A stretch of DNA of 64,000 bases from an uncultured Phascolarctobacterium sp. Lineage in GTDB: Bacteria > Bacillota > Negativicutes > Acidaminococcales > Acidaminococcaceae. Below the pieces are notes generated by a model. It saw only the letters and a program-made list of their open reading frames with translations, searched no databases and was not told the origin of the DNA. Positions within the stretch are counted from its first letter, which is position 1. Every line of letters starts with the position of its first letter. Position numbers and translations under genes: made by a program. This document shows positions 50,968-58,673 of the stretch, piece after piece. The stretch lies in contig CANRJC010000008.1 of the NCBI GenBank assembly GCA_947630795.1, forward strand, positions 31,642 through 95,641, given 5' to 3'.

Positions 50968-51782
50968 AGGGCTTCTGCCAACTCCTCGTCTCTGATGATG
51001 TTGCCGTTGATTTTTATCCCGGCCTTGCGTAACTTGGCGGCCAGCCGCCCGGCCGGCGGTGCTTCCAGCCCCAACCGTTCCAATTCGTCCGTCTCGGAGA
51101 AAACTTCTTCGGGCGTTCCGGCCAAAGCCACTTTCCCCTTCTCCAAAGCGTAAACGTGTTTAGCCGCTATAGCTTCGCTCATATCGTGAGTGATATAAAC
51201 GATGGTTATCCCCTGTTCTTCGTTCAATTTTTTTACCGTGGCCAGCACTTCCCGCCGTCCTCGTGGATCCAGCATAGCCGTAGGCTCATCCAATACGATG
51301 CAACGTCCGGCCATAGCCAAAATGCCGGCAATGGCCACTCGCTGCTTTTGACCGCCGCTCAAAAGATAGGGTCCCTGCTGCGCATAAGCGGTCATGCCCA
51401 CCGCGGCCAATGCTTCCCTCACGCGGCGGCCCAACTCCGGCGTAGGTATGCCCAGATTCTCGGGGCCGAAGGCCACATCTTCTTCCACGATGGCGGCCAC
51501 GATCTGGTTGTCCGGATTTTGAAATACCATGCCTACTCGAGAGCGGATGGCCCACAAATTTTCTTCCGCTGCCGTATCCATGCCGTCCACCAGTACTCTG
51601 CCTTCCGTTGGCTGCAAGAGAGCGTTGAAGTGGCGGGCCAAAGTTGATTTCCCGCTGCCGCTCTCGCCGATGACGGCCACGTAATCGCCGTCGTCCACGT
51701 GCATGTCGATGCCGTCCAGAGCTTTCACCGTACGGCCCTGTTCATCGGTAAAATAGTGTTTCAGACCCTGCACTTCCAGCAA
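50958..51782 (-). CDS. ecfA1: ECF transporter ATPase EcfA1
   Basis: About 274 residues. ABC ATPase: VIGESGSGKSTLARHFNALLQPTEG (Walker A), YLLSGGQKQRVAIAGILAM (signature), IVLDEPTAMLDP (Walker B). Start placed at TTG 51782, seven bases after TAGGAGG; upstream of it the frame is open but lies in the leader and is not protein-like. This start sits at the end of a structured leader that holds the Shine-Dalgarno in a small hairpin. Confidence 0.9.
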   Translation of the reverse strand: MLEVQGLKHYFTDEQGRTVKALDGIDMHVDDGDYVAVIGESGSGKSTLARHFNALLQPTEGRVLVDGMDTAAEENLWAIRSRVGMVFQNPDNQIVAAIVEEDVAFGPENLGIPTPELGRRVREALAAVGMTAYAQQGPYLLSGGQKQRVAIAGILAMAGRCIVLDEPTAMLDPRGRREVLATVKKLNEEQGITIVYITHDMSEAIAAKHVYALEKGKVALAGTPEEVFSETDELERLGLEAPPAGRLAAKLRKAGIKINGNIIRDEELAEALWP

Positions 51783-51915
51783 GAGGCATCCTCCTATCTG
51801 CGCCTCGGCCGCGGCGGCCGAAGTCCCAGCATTCACGAGCGTCCGCCCTCGGCTCGGCTGTTTCGGTGTCGAGAACCTTTCTTTCGCCCGCAAAAACAGC
51901 CGCCGAGGCAAGACT
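51783..51915 (-). ncRNA. structured leader of ecfA1
   Basis: About 130 bases between the promoter and TTG start. A long hairpin pairs CCTCGGCGGCTGTTT with AAACAGCC-GA-GCCGAGG. A second GC-rich part has CTTCGGCCG / CGGCCGAGG. The last part GAGGC / GCCTC encloses the Shine-Dalgarno (TAGGAGGA). GCCTCGGC can pair with either of two downstream partners (GCCGAGGG or GCCGAGGC), so two exclusive folds are possible. No known riboswitch recognised. Confidence 0.5.
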
Positions 51916-51921
51916 AAGTCG

Positions 51922-51950
51922 ATTATAAACGCTGCAACAAAAATAGTCAA
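51922..51950 (-). promoter_or_regulatory. promoter of the ecf-truA operon
   Basis: Minus strand: -35 TTGACT (51945-51950), 17-bp spacer, -10 TATAAT (51922-51927). The -35 lies in the 3' arm of the terminator of the upstream operon. Confidence 0.88.
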
Positions 51951-51976
51951 CCGTTATTCTTTTAGCGGTTGACTAT
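51939..51976 (-). terminator. terminator of the ANTAR operon
   Basis: Minus strand: stem ATAGTCAACCG / CGGTTGACTAT (51966-51976 and 51943-51953), 12-base loop, then TTTTT. It ends the tsa/kinase/ANTAR transcript and its 3' arm contains the next promoter's -35. Confidence 0.87.
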
Positions 51977-51983
51977 ATATCTT

Positions 51984-52568
51984 TCATTTTCCCTTTTTGG
52001 CGGCGGCGATGATACCTTCGGCCAATTCCTTCAAGCTGATGCGTTTGGACATGCTGAAGAGTTGCATCCGCCGGTAGGCTTCCTGCTCCGTCATGTTGTG
52101 GGCGGCCATCAAGATGCCTTTAGCCTTCTCTACCAATTTGCGAGTGGCCAGATTCTGCCGCAACTCATCCAGTTCTTCCTCCAACTGCCGCCTTTCCCGA
52201 AAGCGACGCAAGGCGATCTCCATAGCGGGAAAAAGTTGTTCTTCCCGCACCGGCTTCACCAAATAAGCAATGATGCCGCTGTCCGCTGCCTTGGACACTA
52301 TGTCTTCTTGGCTGTAAGCGGTGAGGAGCAACACCGGTGCGATATTTTCTTCGTCGATGAGTTTAGCGGCGGTCAAACCGTCCATTATCGGCATCTTCAC
52401 GTCCATGATGATGAAATCGGGCCGCAGTTCTCGAGCCAGCTTCACTGCCTGCTCGCCGTCGGCTGCTTCTCCCACTATCTGATGGCCCGCATCGGTTATA
52501 AGCTCCCGCAGGTCCAGTCGCAACAGAGCTTCATCGTCGGCCAACAGGATCCGTAATTTATTTTCCAT
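51984..52568 (-). CDS. ANTAR-domain response regulator
   Basis: 194 residues. Receiver domain: LRILLADDEALLRLDLRELITDAGH near residue 5, FIIMDVKMPIMDGLTA with the phosphorylated Asp near residue 55, and LTAYS, LVKPV. C-terminal ANTAR: LRQNLATRKLVEKAKGILMAAHNMTEQEAYRRMQLFSMSKRISLKELAEGI. ANTAR proteins bind paired hairpins in leaders and prevent termination. Starts overlapping the kinase gene, so the pair is co-made. Targets unknown. Confidence 0.92.
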   Translation of the reverse strand: MENKLRILLADDEALLRLDLRELITDAGHQIVGEAADGEQAVKLARELRPDFIIMDVKMPIMDGLTAAKLIDEENIAPVLLLTAYSQEDIVSKAADSGIIAYLVKPVREEQLFPAMEIALRRFRERRQLEEELDELRQNLATRKLVEKAKGILMAAHNMTEQEAYRRMQLFSMSKRISLKELAEGIIAAAKKGK

Positions 52569-53970
52569 CCCTTTCTCCTCCGTTCTCTTTCGGTATCAGC
52601 ACCAGCGCCCCGGTGCCCTGCTCCCTTCTTTCCAAAGCGAAGCTGCCGCCTAAGTCGGCCTCGGCCATCGTCTTGATGATCTTCAAGCCCAAGCTGTTGC
52701 CGTGCTCAAAAGAAAAATCTTTCGGGAGGCCGGCACCGTCATCCAGCACCGAGAGTCGATAGCGCTCGCTCTCTTCTCTAAAAGCGATCTGCAAGCGGCC
52801 TTTGCTCCTGCCCTTGAAGCCGTGCTCCAGAGCATTTTGCACCAATTCGTTCAAGATCAGGGCGATGCTCGTGGCTTGACGAGAGCTTACGTAGGCTGTG
52901 TCGGCGTAAAATTCCGTCGTCAACTGCAGGGAGGGCACCGCCATGCTTTCCGCCACCGCTGTGTAAATGCCTTTCAATACTTTGCTCACATCGATCCGGC
53001 CGCTGTCCTGTTGAGACAAATATTCGTGAACGATGGCGATGCTGTCCACCCGGCGCATGCAGTCCCTCAGCACCAGCCGCGCTTCTTCGCTGCGGGCCCG
53101 ACGGGCCTGCAGTCTTAAGATGGAAGCAACGGTCTGCAGGTTGTTCTTCACCCTATGATGAATCTCTTTGATCACCATGGACTGCAGCCGCAGTTCTTCT
53201 TCTTTCTGCCTCAGCTCCGTAACGTCCTGCAAGATCACTACGGCGCAACCTCCGTCGGCGGCGGCCGTCACCGGCAGCACCCGCATCCGCAACAACAGAC
53301 CGTGAGCAGTGAACTCTTTGCTCTCCGCCTGCCCGGTGGCCATCACCATCCCCACCAGCGGCCAATTGATAGCCACATCGTTGGTACGGCGTCCGATGAC
53401 ATCTTTGATGCCCAGCACTTGAAAAAGATGCCGGGCTCTGTTGTTGGCAGCTATGATCTGTTTGTCGGGGTCCACCAACAGCAGGCCGTCGCCCGGCTGC
53501 ATCCGCCCGAAAAGTTCTGTCCCGCTGCCCTGCTGTTTATACACACACAGGCTCTGCAAAAAAGCCAGCACCTGTTGCGTGAACACTTCGTCCTCTTCCG
53601 CCCCTTCGAAGCCCAAAGCCGCAAAGCAACGGCCTCGCCTGTCCTGCAAAGGATAAACGCTGTAATGAGTGAAGGCGCCCAGAGCCCACTCCCTGTTGCC
53701 TCTGAAAGACAAATTTTGCCGCAGGCAGCGGGTCACCAACGGTTCTTCCAAACAGCGCACGCTGCGGCCGCTGAGGTCGGGTTGCACTTTGACCACCTGC
53801 GTGCGGGGGCGCATCTGTCTGTAAATGAGAAGCTCCCGCTTATCCGTAGTGGGAAGAAAACAGGTGACAGTAGCATGGGCGATGTCCGCCGCCAGCCCCA
53901 GGGCCCACTCTTCGGTGATCGTATCTAAAATTTGTTTCTGTTCCGCCGTCAACAGCGGGCTGCCAGCCAC
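52558..53970 (-). CDS. sensor histidine kinase (HisKA_2 type)
   Basis: 470 residues, soluble; no clear membrane span. N-terminal GAF-like region, then a PAS-like region (LFGRMQPGDGLLLVDPDKQIIAANNRARHLFQVLG), then MVIKEIHHRVKNNLQTVASIL with the phospho-accepting His, and a C-terminal ATPase (SIALILNELVQNALEHGFKG). This is the kinase type that pairs with ANTAR regulators (EutW-like). It overlaps the regulator gene. GTG start at 53970; signal unknown. Confidence 0.9.
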   Translation of the reverse strand: MAGSPLLTAEQKQILDTITEEWALGLAADIAHATVTCFLPTTDKRELLIYRQMRPRTQVVKVQPDLSGRSVRCLEEPLVTRCLRQNLSFRGNREWALGAFTHYSVYPLQDRRGRCFAALGFEGAEEDEVFTQQVLAFLQSLCVYKQQGSGTELFGRMQPGDGLLLVDPDKQIIAANNRARHLFQVLGIKDVIGRRTNDVAINWPLVGMVMATGQAESKEFTAHGLLLRMRVLPVTAAADGGCAVVILQDVTELRQKEEELRLQSMVIKEIHHRVKNNLQTVASILRLQARRARSEEARLVLRDCMRRVDSIAIVHEYLSQQDSGRIDVSKVLKGIYTAVAESMAVPSLQLTTEFYADTAYVSSRQATSIALILNELVQNALEHGFKGRSKGRLQIAFREESERYRLSVLDDGAGLPKDFSFEHGNSLGLKIIKTMAEADLGGSFALERREQGTGALVLIPKENGGERDGK

Positions 53971-53972
53971 GG

Positions 53973-54989
53973 TCAGCCTCCCAGCCCCAAAGCCGGGGCT
54001 GCGTTGAGAGAGAGCGGGCTCCTTATTCCCGCTTTGTAAAGGTAATAACCTCGCGAAGCGATCATCACCGCATTATCGGTACACAGTATGGGTGCAGGGT
54101 GGATGAGCCGCGCCCCTGCCGCTGCGGCTGCTTCACTCAAAGTTTTCTGCAGCATTTTATTCGCCGCCACGCCTCCGGCCAAAGCTATTTGCGTGAGGCC
54201 CTCAGCCCTGGCAGCGGCTATGGTTTTGTTCACCAGTGCGGCGATGATGGTTTTTTGAAAAGAAGCGGCCACATCGGCCTTCACCACCGGCCGCCCCGCC
54301 TGCACTTGCGAGTGGACGTAATTGATCACGGCGCTTTTCAAACCGCTGAAGCTGAAATCATAAGGGGAAGCCAAACGGGCGATGGGAAAAGCTAGAGCCG
54401 AGGGATCGCCCTTTTGCGCCAGCTTTTCGATCTCCGGCCCGCCGGGATAGGGCAGCCCCAAATAGCGGGCCACCTTATCGAAGGCTTCCCCCGCCGCATC
54501 ATCTCTGGTCTCGCCCAGCAAAGAAAAAGCATTGTAGTCCGTCACTTTTAAAAGGGAGGTGTGGCCGCCGCTCACCACCAAAGCCAAGAAGGGAGGCTCC
54601 AGCTCCGGTTCCGCCAAAAAATTGGCGAAAACGTGACCTTCCAGATGGTTGACGCCGATCAATGGTCTATCCAAAGCAAAGGCCAAGGCTTTGGCGGCGC
54701 TCAGGCCCACCAGCAAAGCTCCCACCAACCCCGGTCCGTAGGTGACGGCGACGGCGGTCAGTTCTTTTTGGGCCACCTTTGCTTCATCCAGTGCCTGACG
54801 GATAACAGGGAGCACCGCCTGTATGTGCTGACGGGAAGCTATCTCGGGCACGACGCCGCCGAATTTTCGGTGCACCGGCACTTGGCTGGCGATGACGTTG
54901 CTCAGCACTTCCCTGCCGTTTTTCACTACTGCGGCCGCAGTTTCGTCGCAACTGCTCTCGATCCCCAAAATATAAATGTCTTCTTTCAC
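53973..54989 (-). CDS. tsaD: tRNA t6A synthase subunit TsaD
   Basis: 338 residues, full length. Family signatures: GIESSCDETAAAVV near the start; VNHLEGHVFANFL with metal-binding His residues; and LALVVSGGHTSL. The later part has FSGLKSAVINYVH and LAGGVAANKMLQ. Transfers threonylcarbamoyl to A37 of tRNA together with TsaB and TsaE encoded just upstream. Confidence 0.96.
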   Translation of the reverse strand: MKEDIYILGIESSCDETAAAVVKNGREVLSNVIASQVPVHRKFGGVVPEIASRQHIQAVLPVIRQALDEAKVAQKELTAVAVTYGPGLVGALLVGLSAAKALAFALDRPLIGVNHLEGHVFANFLAEPELEPPFLALVVSGGHTSLLKVTDYNAFSLLGETRDDAAGEAFDKVARYLGLPYPGGPEIEKLAQKGDPSALAFPIARLASPYDFSFSGLKSAVINYVHSQVQAGRPVVKADVAASFQKTIIAALVNKTIAAARAEGLTQIALAGGVAANKMLQKTLSEAAAAAGARLIHPAPILCTDNAVMIASRGYYLYKAGIRSPLSLNAAPALGLGG

Positions 54990-55468
54990 TCTCTCACCTG
55001 CAGACCCATCAAAAGGGCATCATCTTTGTCCTGCGCGTAATAATTTTTTCTCAGCCCCAGAACTTTAAAGCCGAAGCCGTCATATAAACTTCTTGCGGCA
55101 ACATTGCGGGCGGCCACCTCCAAATACACGGAGCGTGCTCCGGCCAAGGCAGCTTCTCGCAACAAAGCCGCGAGCAAATATTTGCCCAAGCCTCGCCCCT
55201 GCCGAGTGGGGTCCACTGCGACCCTCGTGATCTCGGCCTCATCAGCTGCCAGATAAAAACCGGCATAGGCCACGAGTTCCCCCGCTTCTTCCGCGATCAA
55301 AGCATGAGAGACGGCGCTGTTCACTTCCTCCAGCCACAGTCGTGCGCTCCAAGGCTCGGAAAAAAGTTTTCTCTCCAAAGCGGCCACCGCCGTCAGATCA
55401 CAGGCCGCCATGGGCCGCAACCGCAGCTCGTTGCCGTCGACATTTTTTAGGATATCCTCTTCACTCAT
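54986..55468 (-). CDS. rimI: ribosomal-protein-alanine acetyltransferase
   Basis: 160 residues, GNAT fold. CoA-binding segment RQGRGLGKYLLAALLREAALAGARSVYLEVAARNVAARSLYDGFGF. Position within the tsa cluster is typical of RimI. Overlaps tsaB by 8 bases and tsaD by 4. Confidence 0.9.
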   Translation of the reverse strand: MSEEDILKNVDGNELRLRPMAACDLTAVAALERKLFSEPWSARLWLEEVNSAVSHALIAEEAGELVAYAGFYLAADEAEITRVAVDPTRQGRGLGKYLLAALLREAALAGARSVYLEVAARNVAARSLYDGFGFKVLGLRKNYYAQDKDDALLMGLQVRE

Positions 55469-56168
55469 TGCCGCTTTTTATCCCTTGCCGCCGCTCCCAC
55501 AGTTCTTCCGCTTCGCTGCGGCGGATGTAGCATGGTTGCAACAGCGCCGGATCATCCACTGCCGCTTTTTCGCCCAAAGCAAGAGCCGCATAGGCAACGC
55601 TGACGGCCTTAGGCTGTTGCAGAGCGGGGGGAGCGAGAAAGATGCCGGCCGGCAATTCCTCTTGCCGCAATTTTTGCACTTCGCCTAAAAGATAAGCGGG
55701 CTCGGCACAGGCCGCAGCTCGGGCCAATGCTTCTTCTTTGCTCACCACCGCCACGGGAACGATCTCTTCCATGTTTCCTTCTTTAAAACGATACAACGCC
55801 TGATAGTAGTTTCCCTTTTGGGCGTCCATCAATGGCGAGAGGATGAGCCCTTCGACGGGCAGGTTGTAAGCCAAAGCCTCCAAGGTACCAACACCCAGCA
55901 GTTTGCAACCCCAAGCCCAAGCCAAAGCCTGAGCGGTGGACAGACCGATGCGCAGCCCGGTGAAAGAGCCCGGGCCCCGGCTGACGGCGACGGCCCCTAT
56001 CTCTTCTTTTTTCACTTGACAATTTTGCAGCAGCTGTTCTATTTGCGGCAACAGCCCTTCTGCTTGGCCCAAAAGGCGGTGCACCGTCTCTTCGGCCACT
56101 ACCGTTTCATCTTTCAACAAGGCGGTGGTGCACACCTTCCCCGCAGTATCCATGGCTAAGAGCCACAT
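55461..56168 (-). CDS. tsaB: tRNA t6A partner protein TsaB
   Basis: About 235 residues. Signatures: LLAMDTAGKVCTTALLKDE at the start and VAVSRGPGSFTGLRIGLSTAQALAW. Partner of TsaD without its own active site. Start ATG 56168, behind GAGGTGGCGG, overlapping the tsaE stop; the longer frame is a shadow within tsaE. Confidence 0.93.
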   Translation of the reverse strand: MWLLAMDTAGKVCTTALLKDETVVAEETVHRLLGQAEGLLPQIEQLLQNCQVKKEEIGAVAVSRGPGSFTGLRIGLSTAQALAWAWGCKLLGVGTLEALAYNLPVEGLILSPLMDAQKGNYYQALYRFKEGNMEEIVPVAVVSKEEALARAAACAEPAYLLGEVQKLRQEELPAGIFLAPPALQQPKAVSVAYAALALGEKAAVDDPALLQPCYIRRSEAEELWERRQGIKSGNE

Positions 56169-56644
56169 GCCGCCACCTCCCGAGCCAGTGCCGCCACCGC
56201 AGCTTCTTCCGCTGCGCCCTTCCCTTCTATAACGGCTCGACGGCCCTGCCCTTCGCGAGTGAACCGCACCGTCACATGATATTCCGGCATGAGATCGGGA
56301 AAGCAATCGGCCCATTCGATGAAGCAAACGGCCCCGCTTTCGCAATATTCACCAAAGCCGATCTCTTCCAATTCTTCATTCCGCTCCAAACGGTAAAGAT
56401 CGAAATGGCCCATTTCCCGTCCTTCGCTGCCACGATAGATGTTCAGCAACTGAAATGTGGGGCTGTTGACTTTGCTGCCGTCCACGCCGAGTGCTTCCGC
56501 CGCGCCTTGGGTAAAAAGGGTTTTGCCTGTCCCCAATTCGCCTCCGAGAAGTACCGTCTGCCCGGGCCGCAACAGGCGGCCCAGCGCCGCCCCCAGTGCC
56601 TTGGTAGCGGCCGCATCAGGCAGGTATAGCTCAATTTTTTTCAT
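56156..56644 (-). CDS. tsaE: tRNA t6A ATPase TsaE
   Basis: About 162 residues. P-loop LLGGELGTGKTLFTQGAAEALG, with VNSPTFQLLNIYRG and FDLYRLERNEELEEIGFGEY further on. This ATPase acts with TsaB-TsaD. Start ATG 56644, with AAGGA upstream; the longer frame (56689) lacks a ribosome site. Downstream tsaB overlaps it. Confidence 0.93.
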   Translation of the reverse strand: MKKIELYLPDAAATKALGAALGRLLRPGQTVLLGGELGTGKTLFTQGAAEALGVDGSKVNSPTFQLLNIYRGSEGREMGHFDLYRLERNEELEEIGFGEYCESGAVCFIEWADCFPDLMPEYHVTVRFTREGQGRRAVIEGKGAAEEAAVAALAREVAACGS

Positions 56645-56745
56645 ACTGTTCCTTCCCACCCGGCAGCTTCTGTCTGTCGGTAATTCCAAAAAAGCAGCAG
56701 CCCGAAGGCTTACTGCTCTTTATCTTTTTCGTGTAGCCGCGCGCC

Positions 56746-57270
56746 TTATTTTCGCAAATAGTCGGCATTGCGTTTGATGGGCTCCGATACGTCGATGTGA
56801 CCGCTGAGCGTAGCTCTTGCTTTTCCTTCCACCAAAAGCTGCACAGCTTGCACTTCCGGAAATTCCGTCAGAGTATTGACGATGGCATAGACCAAGAGGC
56901 TCTCTCCGTTAGAACCCAGCCCTTTGGCCGCCAGTTCTTTGCTGAAATCCGCATAAGCCACGCCCTTCTCTACTTTTAAACTCAAAAGCTGCGCTCCCGG
57001 CGGGATCACATCCAGGCCCTTGCCGGCCCGTGGCTTGCTGTAGACAAGAGCGTCCAAGGCATTCTCCACGACCGGTCGGCCGTTGTCTTTTATGGTGATG
57101 TGCTCCGGCACCAAAAGATCCAACCCGTCGGGGGACCCCCGATAGACCGTAAATGTCTGTTCGGCAGGGGTGGGAGGCGGCGGAGGAGAAGGCGGCGTTT
57201 CTTTTTTGAAGCAGCCGCTTGCAAAAGCAACAGCCAAAAACAGCAACAAAAGACAAAATCTCTTTACCAT
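56746..57270 (-). CDS. GerMN-domain lipoprotein
   Basis: 174 residues. Lipoprotein signal with lipobox FASGC near residue 16-20. A Pro-rich linker, then a GerMN domain: FTVYRGSPDGLDLLVPEHITI, then LDALVYSKPRAGKGLDVIPPGAQLLSLKVEKGVAYADFSKEL and a C-terminal repeat. Found in cell-wall loci. It sits 14 bases after an amidase gene, supporting a role in wall remodelling. Confidence 0.85.
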   Translation of the reverse strand: MVKRFCLLLLFLAVAFASGCFKKETPPSPPPPPTPAEQTFTVYRGSPDGLDLLVPEHITIKDNGRPVVENALDALVYSKPRAGKGLDVIPPGAQLLSLKVEKGVAYADFSKELAAKGLGSNGESLLVYAIVNTLTEFPEVQAVQLLVEGKARATLSGHIDVSEPIKRNADYLRK

Positions 57271-57284
57271 TTTTCTTACGTCCT

Positions 57285-58622
57285 TTATTTGAAGTAATCC
57301 TCCAAGGCCTCGGCCAGCAGGCGGGCCGCCTTCTTTTGGAACCAGGAGCTCTGCAACAATTTTTCTTCATCTTTGTTGCTGATGAAGCAAAGTTCGATGA
57401 GGATGGCGGGCATGCTGCTGCGCTTGGTCACGTAGAAGTTGGCCTCGCGGACTCCCAAATTATCGCGGCCGAAATTTTTAGTCAGCTTGTTATGGACGGC
57501 TGTAGCCAACCGTTTATCGTGGCTGCTCTTGGGGTAATAGTAGGTGCTGAAGCCCTTCACCTTAGCGTTGACAGACGAATTGATATGGATGCTGATGAAT
57601 GCATCCGCATCGTTGCGCTCAGCCACATTCACTCTGGCCTGCAGTTCGTCCGCATCGCTGGCGTAAGGCCCGTGCACGTCCTTATCTGCTGTTCTGGTCA
57701 TGCTCACCTTGGCTTTTTTCTTTTTCAACTGCTCCTGCAGCTCTTTGGCTATCTTTAGGGTTATATCCTTTTCTTTGGTGCCCTTGGCCCCGATAGCTCC
57801 GGGATCACTGCCACCGTGTCCGGGATCGATAGTGATCTTCTTATCCTTGATGCCGCCGGAAGTGGCAAATTTGCCGCTGCCCTTCTCCGCCTTGGCCTTG
57901 CCCTTGGCGGGAACGGCCGGGGTCTCCACCTTTTTCACCGTAGCGGGAGGCGTCTGAGCCTTGGTCGGCTCCTGTTTAGGCTGTGTTTTAGGCTGAGGCG
58001 CCGTTTTGGCGGGGGCGGTGGAACTAGCGCCGGTCGTGCCGCTGCCCTTAGTGGGTTTGTTGCTGATCACCACGCCTCCTTCCGCAGCCGCTGCTTTGGC
58101 CTTGCTGCCGGAGGGAGAAGTGGTTTTGGGAACAGGTTGAGTCGCCGCAGGTTTGGGAGCGGAAACCGCCGGCTTGGGATTGGAAGCGGTAGTAGGTCCC
58201 GCCCCTGTTTGCTTATCTGCGGTAATGTCCAGCACGATGCGGGCAGGCCGTTTGGTCACCGGGTCCTGCTTCAAAGTGAAACTTTTATAAGCTCCGTCCT
58301 CTATTTGGTGCAGCAAAGGCAGCCGAACCGTCACCTTACCGCCGGCTGTGACCGTCTCCAAAGAGGTAGCCAGCGTGCTTTTTACTTTTTGCGTGCCCAA
58401 AGCGGAGCTTTGAGCGGAGGCATCTACCGTAAGGTCGATGGCAGAAGAGGACAGACTGATCTGATAGGTAGTGATGGCATCGAGGTCCACCACTATACGC
58501 AGCACATTGTCTTTGTCCACTCCCCAATGTACGGCTGTCACCTGAGCCGCCTGCACCGCCGCAGCCCAGCACAGGGCCGCCCACAGCAACAGGACGGAAA
58601 CGATCTTGCGCACTGCCTTCAC
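57285..58622 (-). CDS. N-acetylmuramoyl-L-alanine amidase (AMIN + Amidase_3)
   Basis: 445 residues. Signal peptide (SVLLLWAALCWAAAVQA). An AMIN domain near residues 25-135 directs it to peptidoglycan. A low-complexity Pro/Thr/Lys linker follows. The Amidase_3 domain shows IDPGHGGSDPGAIGAKGTKEKDITLKIA, then SIHINSSVN and LIELCFISN, with the zinc-binding His and Glu. Cleaves stem peptides from glycan strands. Confidence 0.92.
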   Translation of the reverse strand: MKAVRKIVSVLLLWAALCWAAAVQAAQVTAVHWGVDKDNVLRIVVDLDAITTYQISLSSSAIDLTVDASAQSSALGTQKVKSTLATSLETVTAGGKVTVRLPLLHQIEDGAYKSFTLKQDPVTKRPARIVLDITADKQTGAGPTTASNPKPAVSAPKPAATQPVPKTTSPSGSKAKAAAAEGGVVISNKPTKGSGTTGASSTAPAKTAPQPKTQPKQEPTKAQTPPATVKKVETPAVPAKGKAKAEKGSGKFATSGGIKDKKITIDPGHGGSDPGAIGAKGTKEKDITLKIAKELQEQLKKKKAKVSMTRTADKDVHGPYASDADELQARVNVAERNDADAFISIHINSSVNAKVKGFSTYYYPKSSHDKRLATAVHNKLTKNFGRDNLGVREANFYVTKRSSMPAILIELCFISNKDEEKLLQSSWFQKKAARLLAEALEDYFK

Positions 58623-58673
58623 CTCAACGGCAGAGGTCTGACCTCCGCCTTCACCGAAAAATAAGTCAAAATT

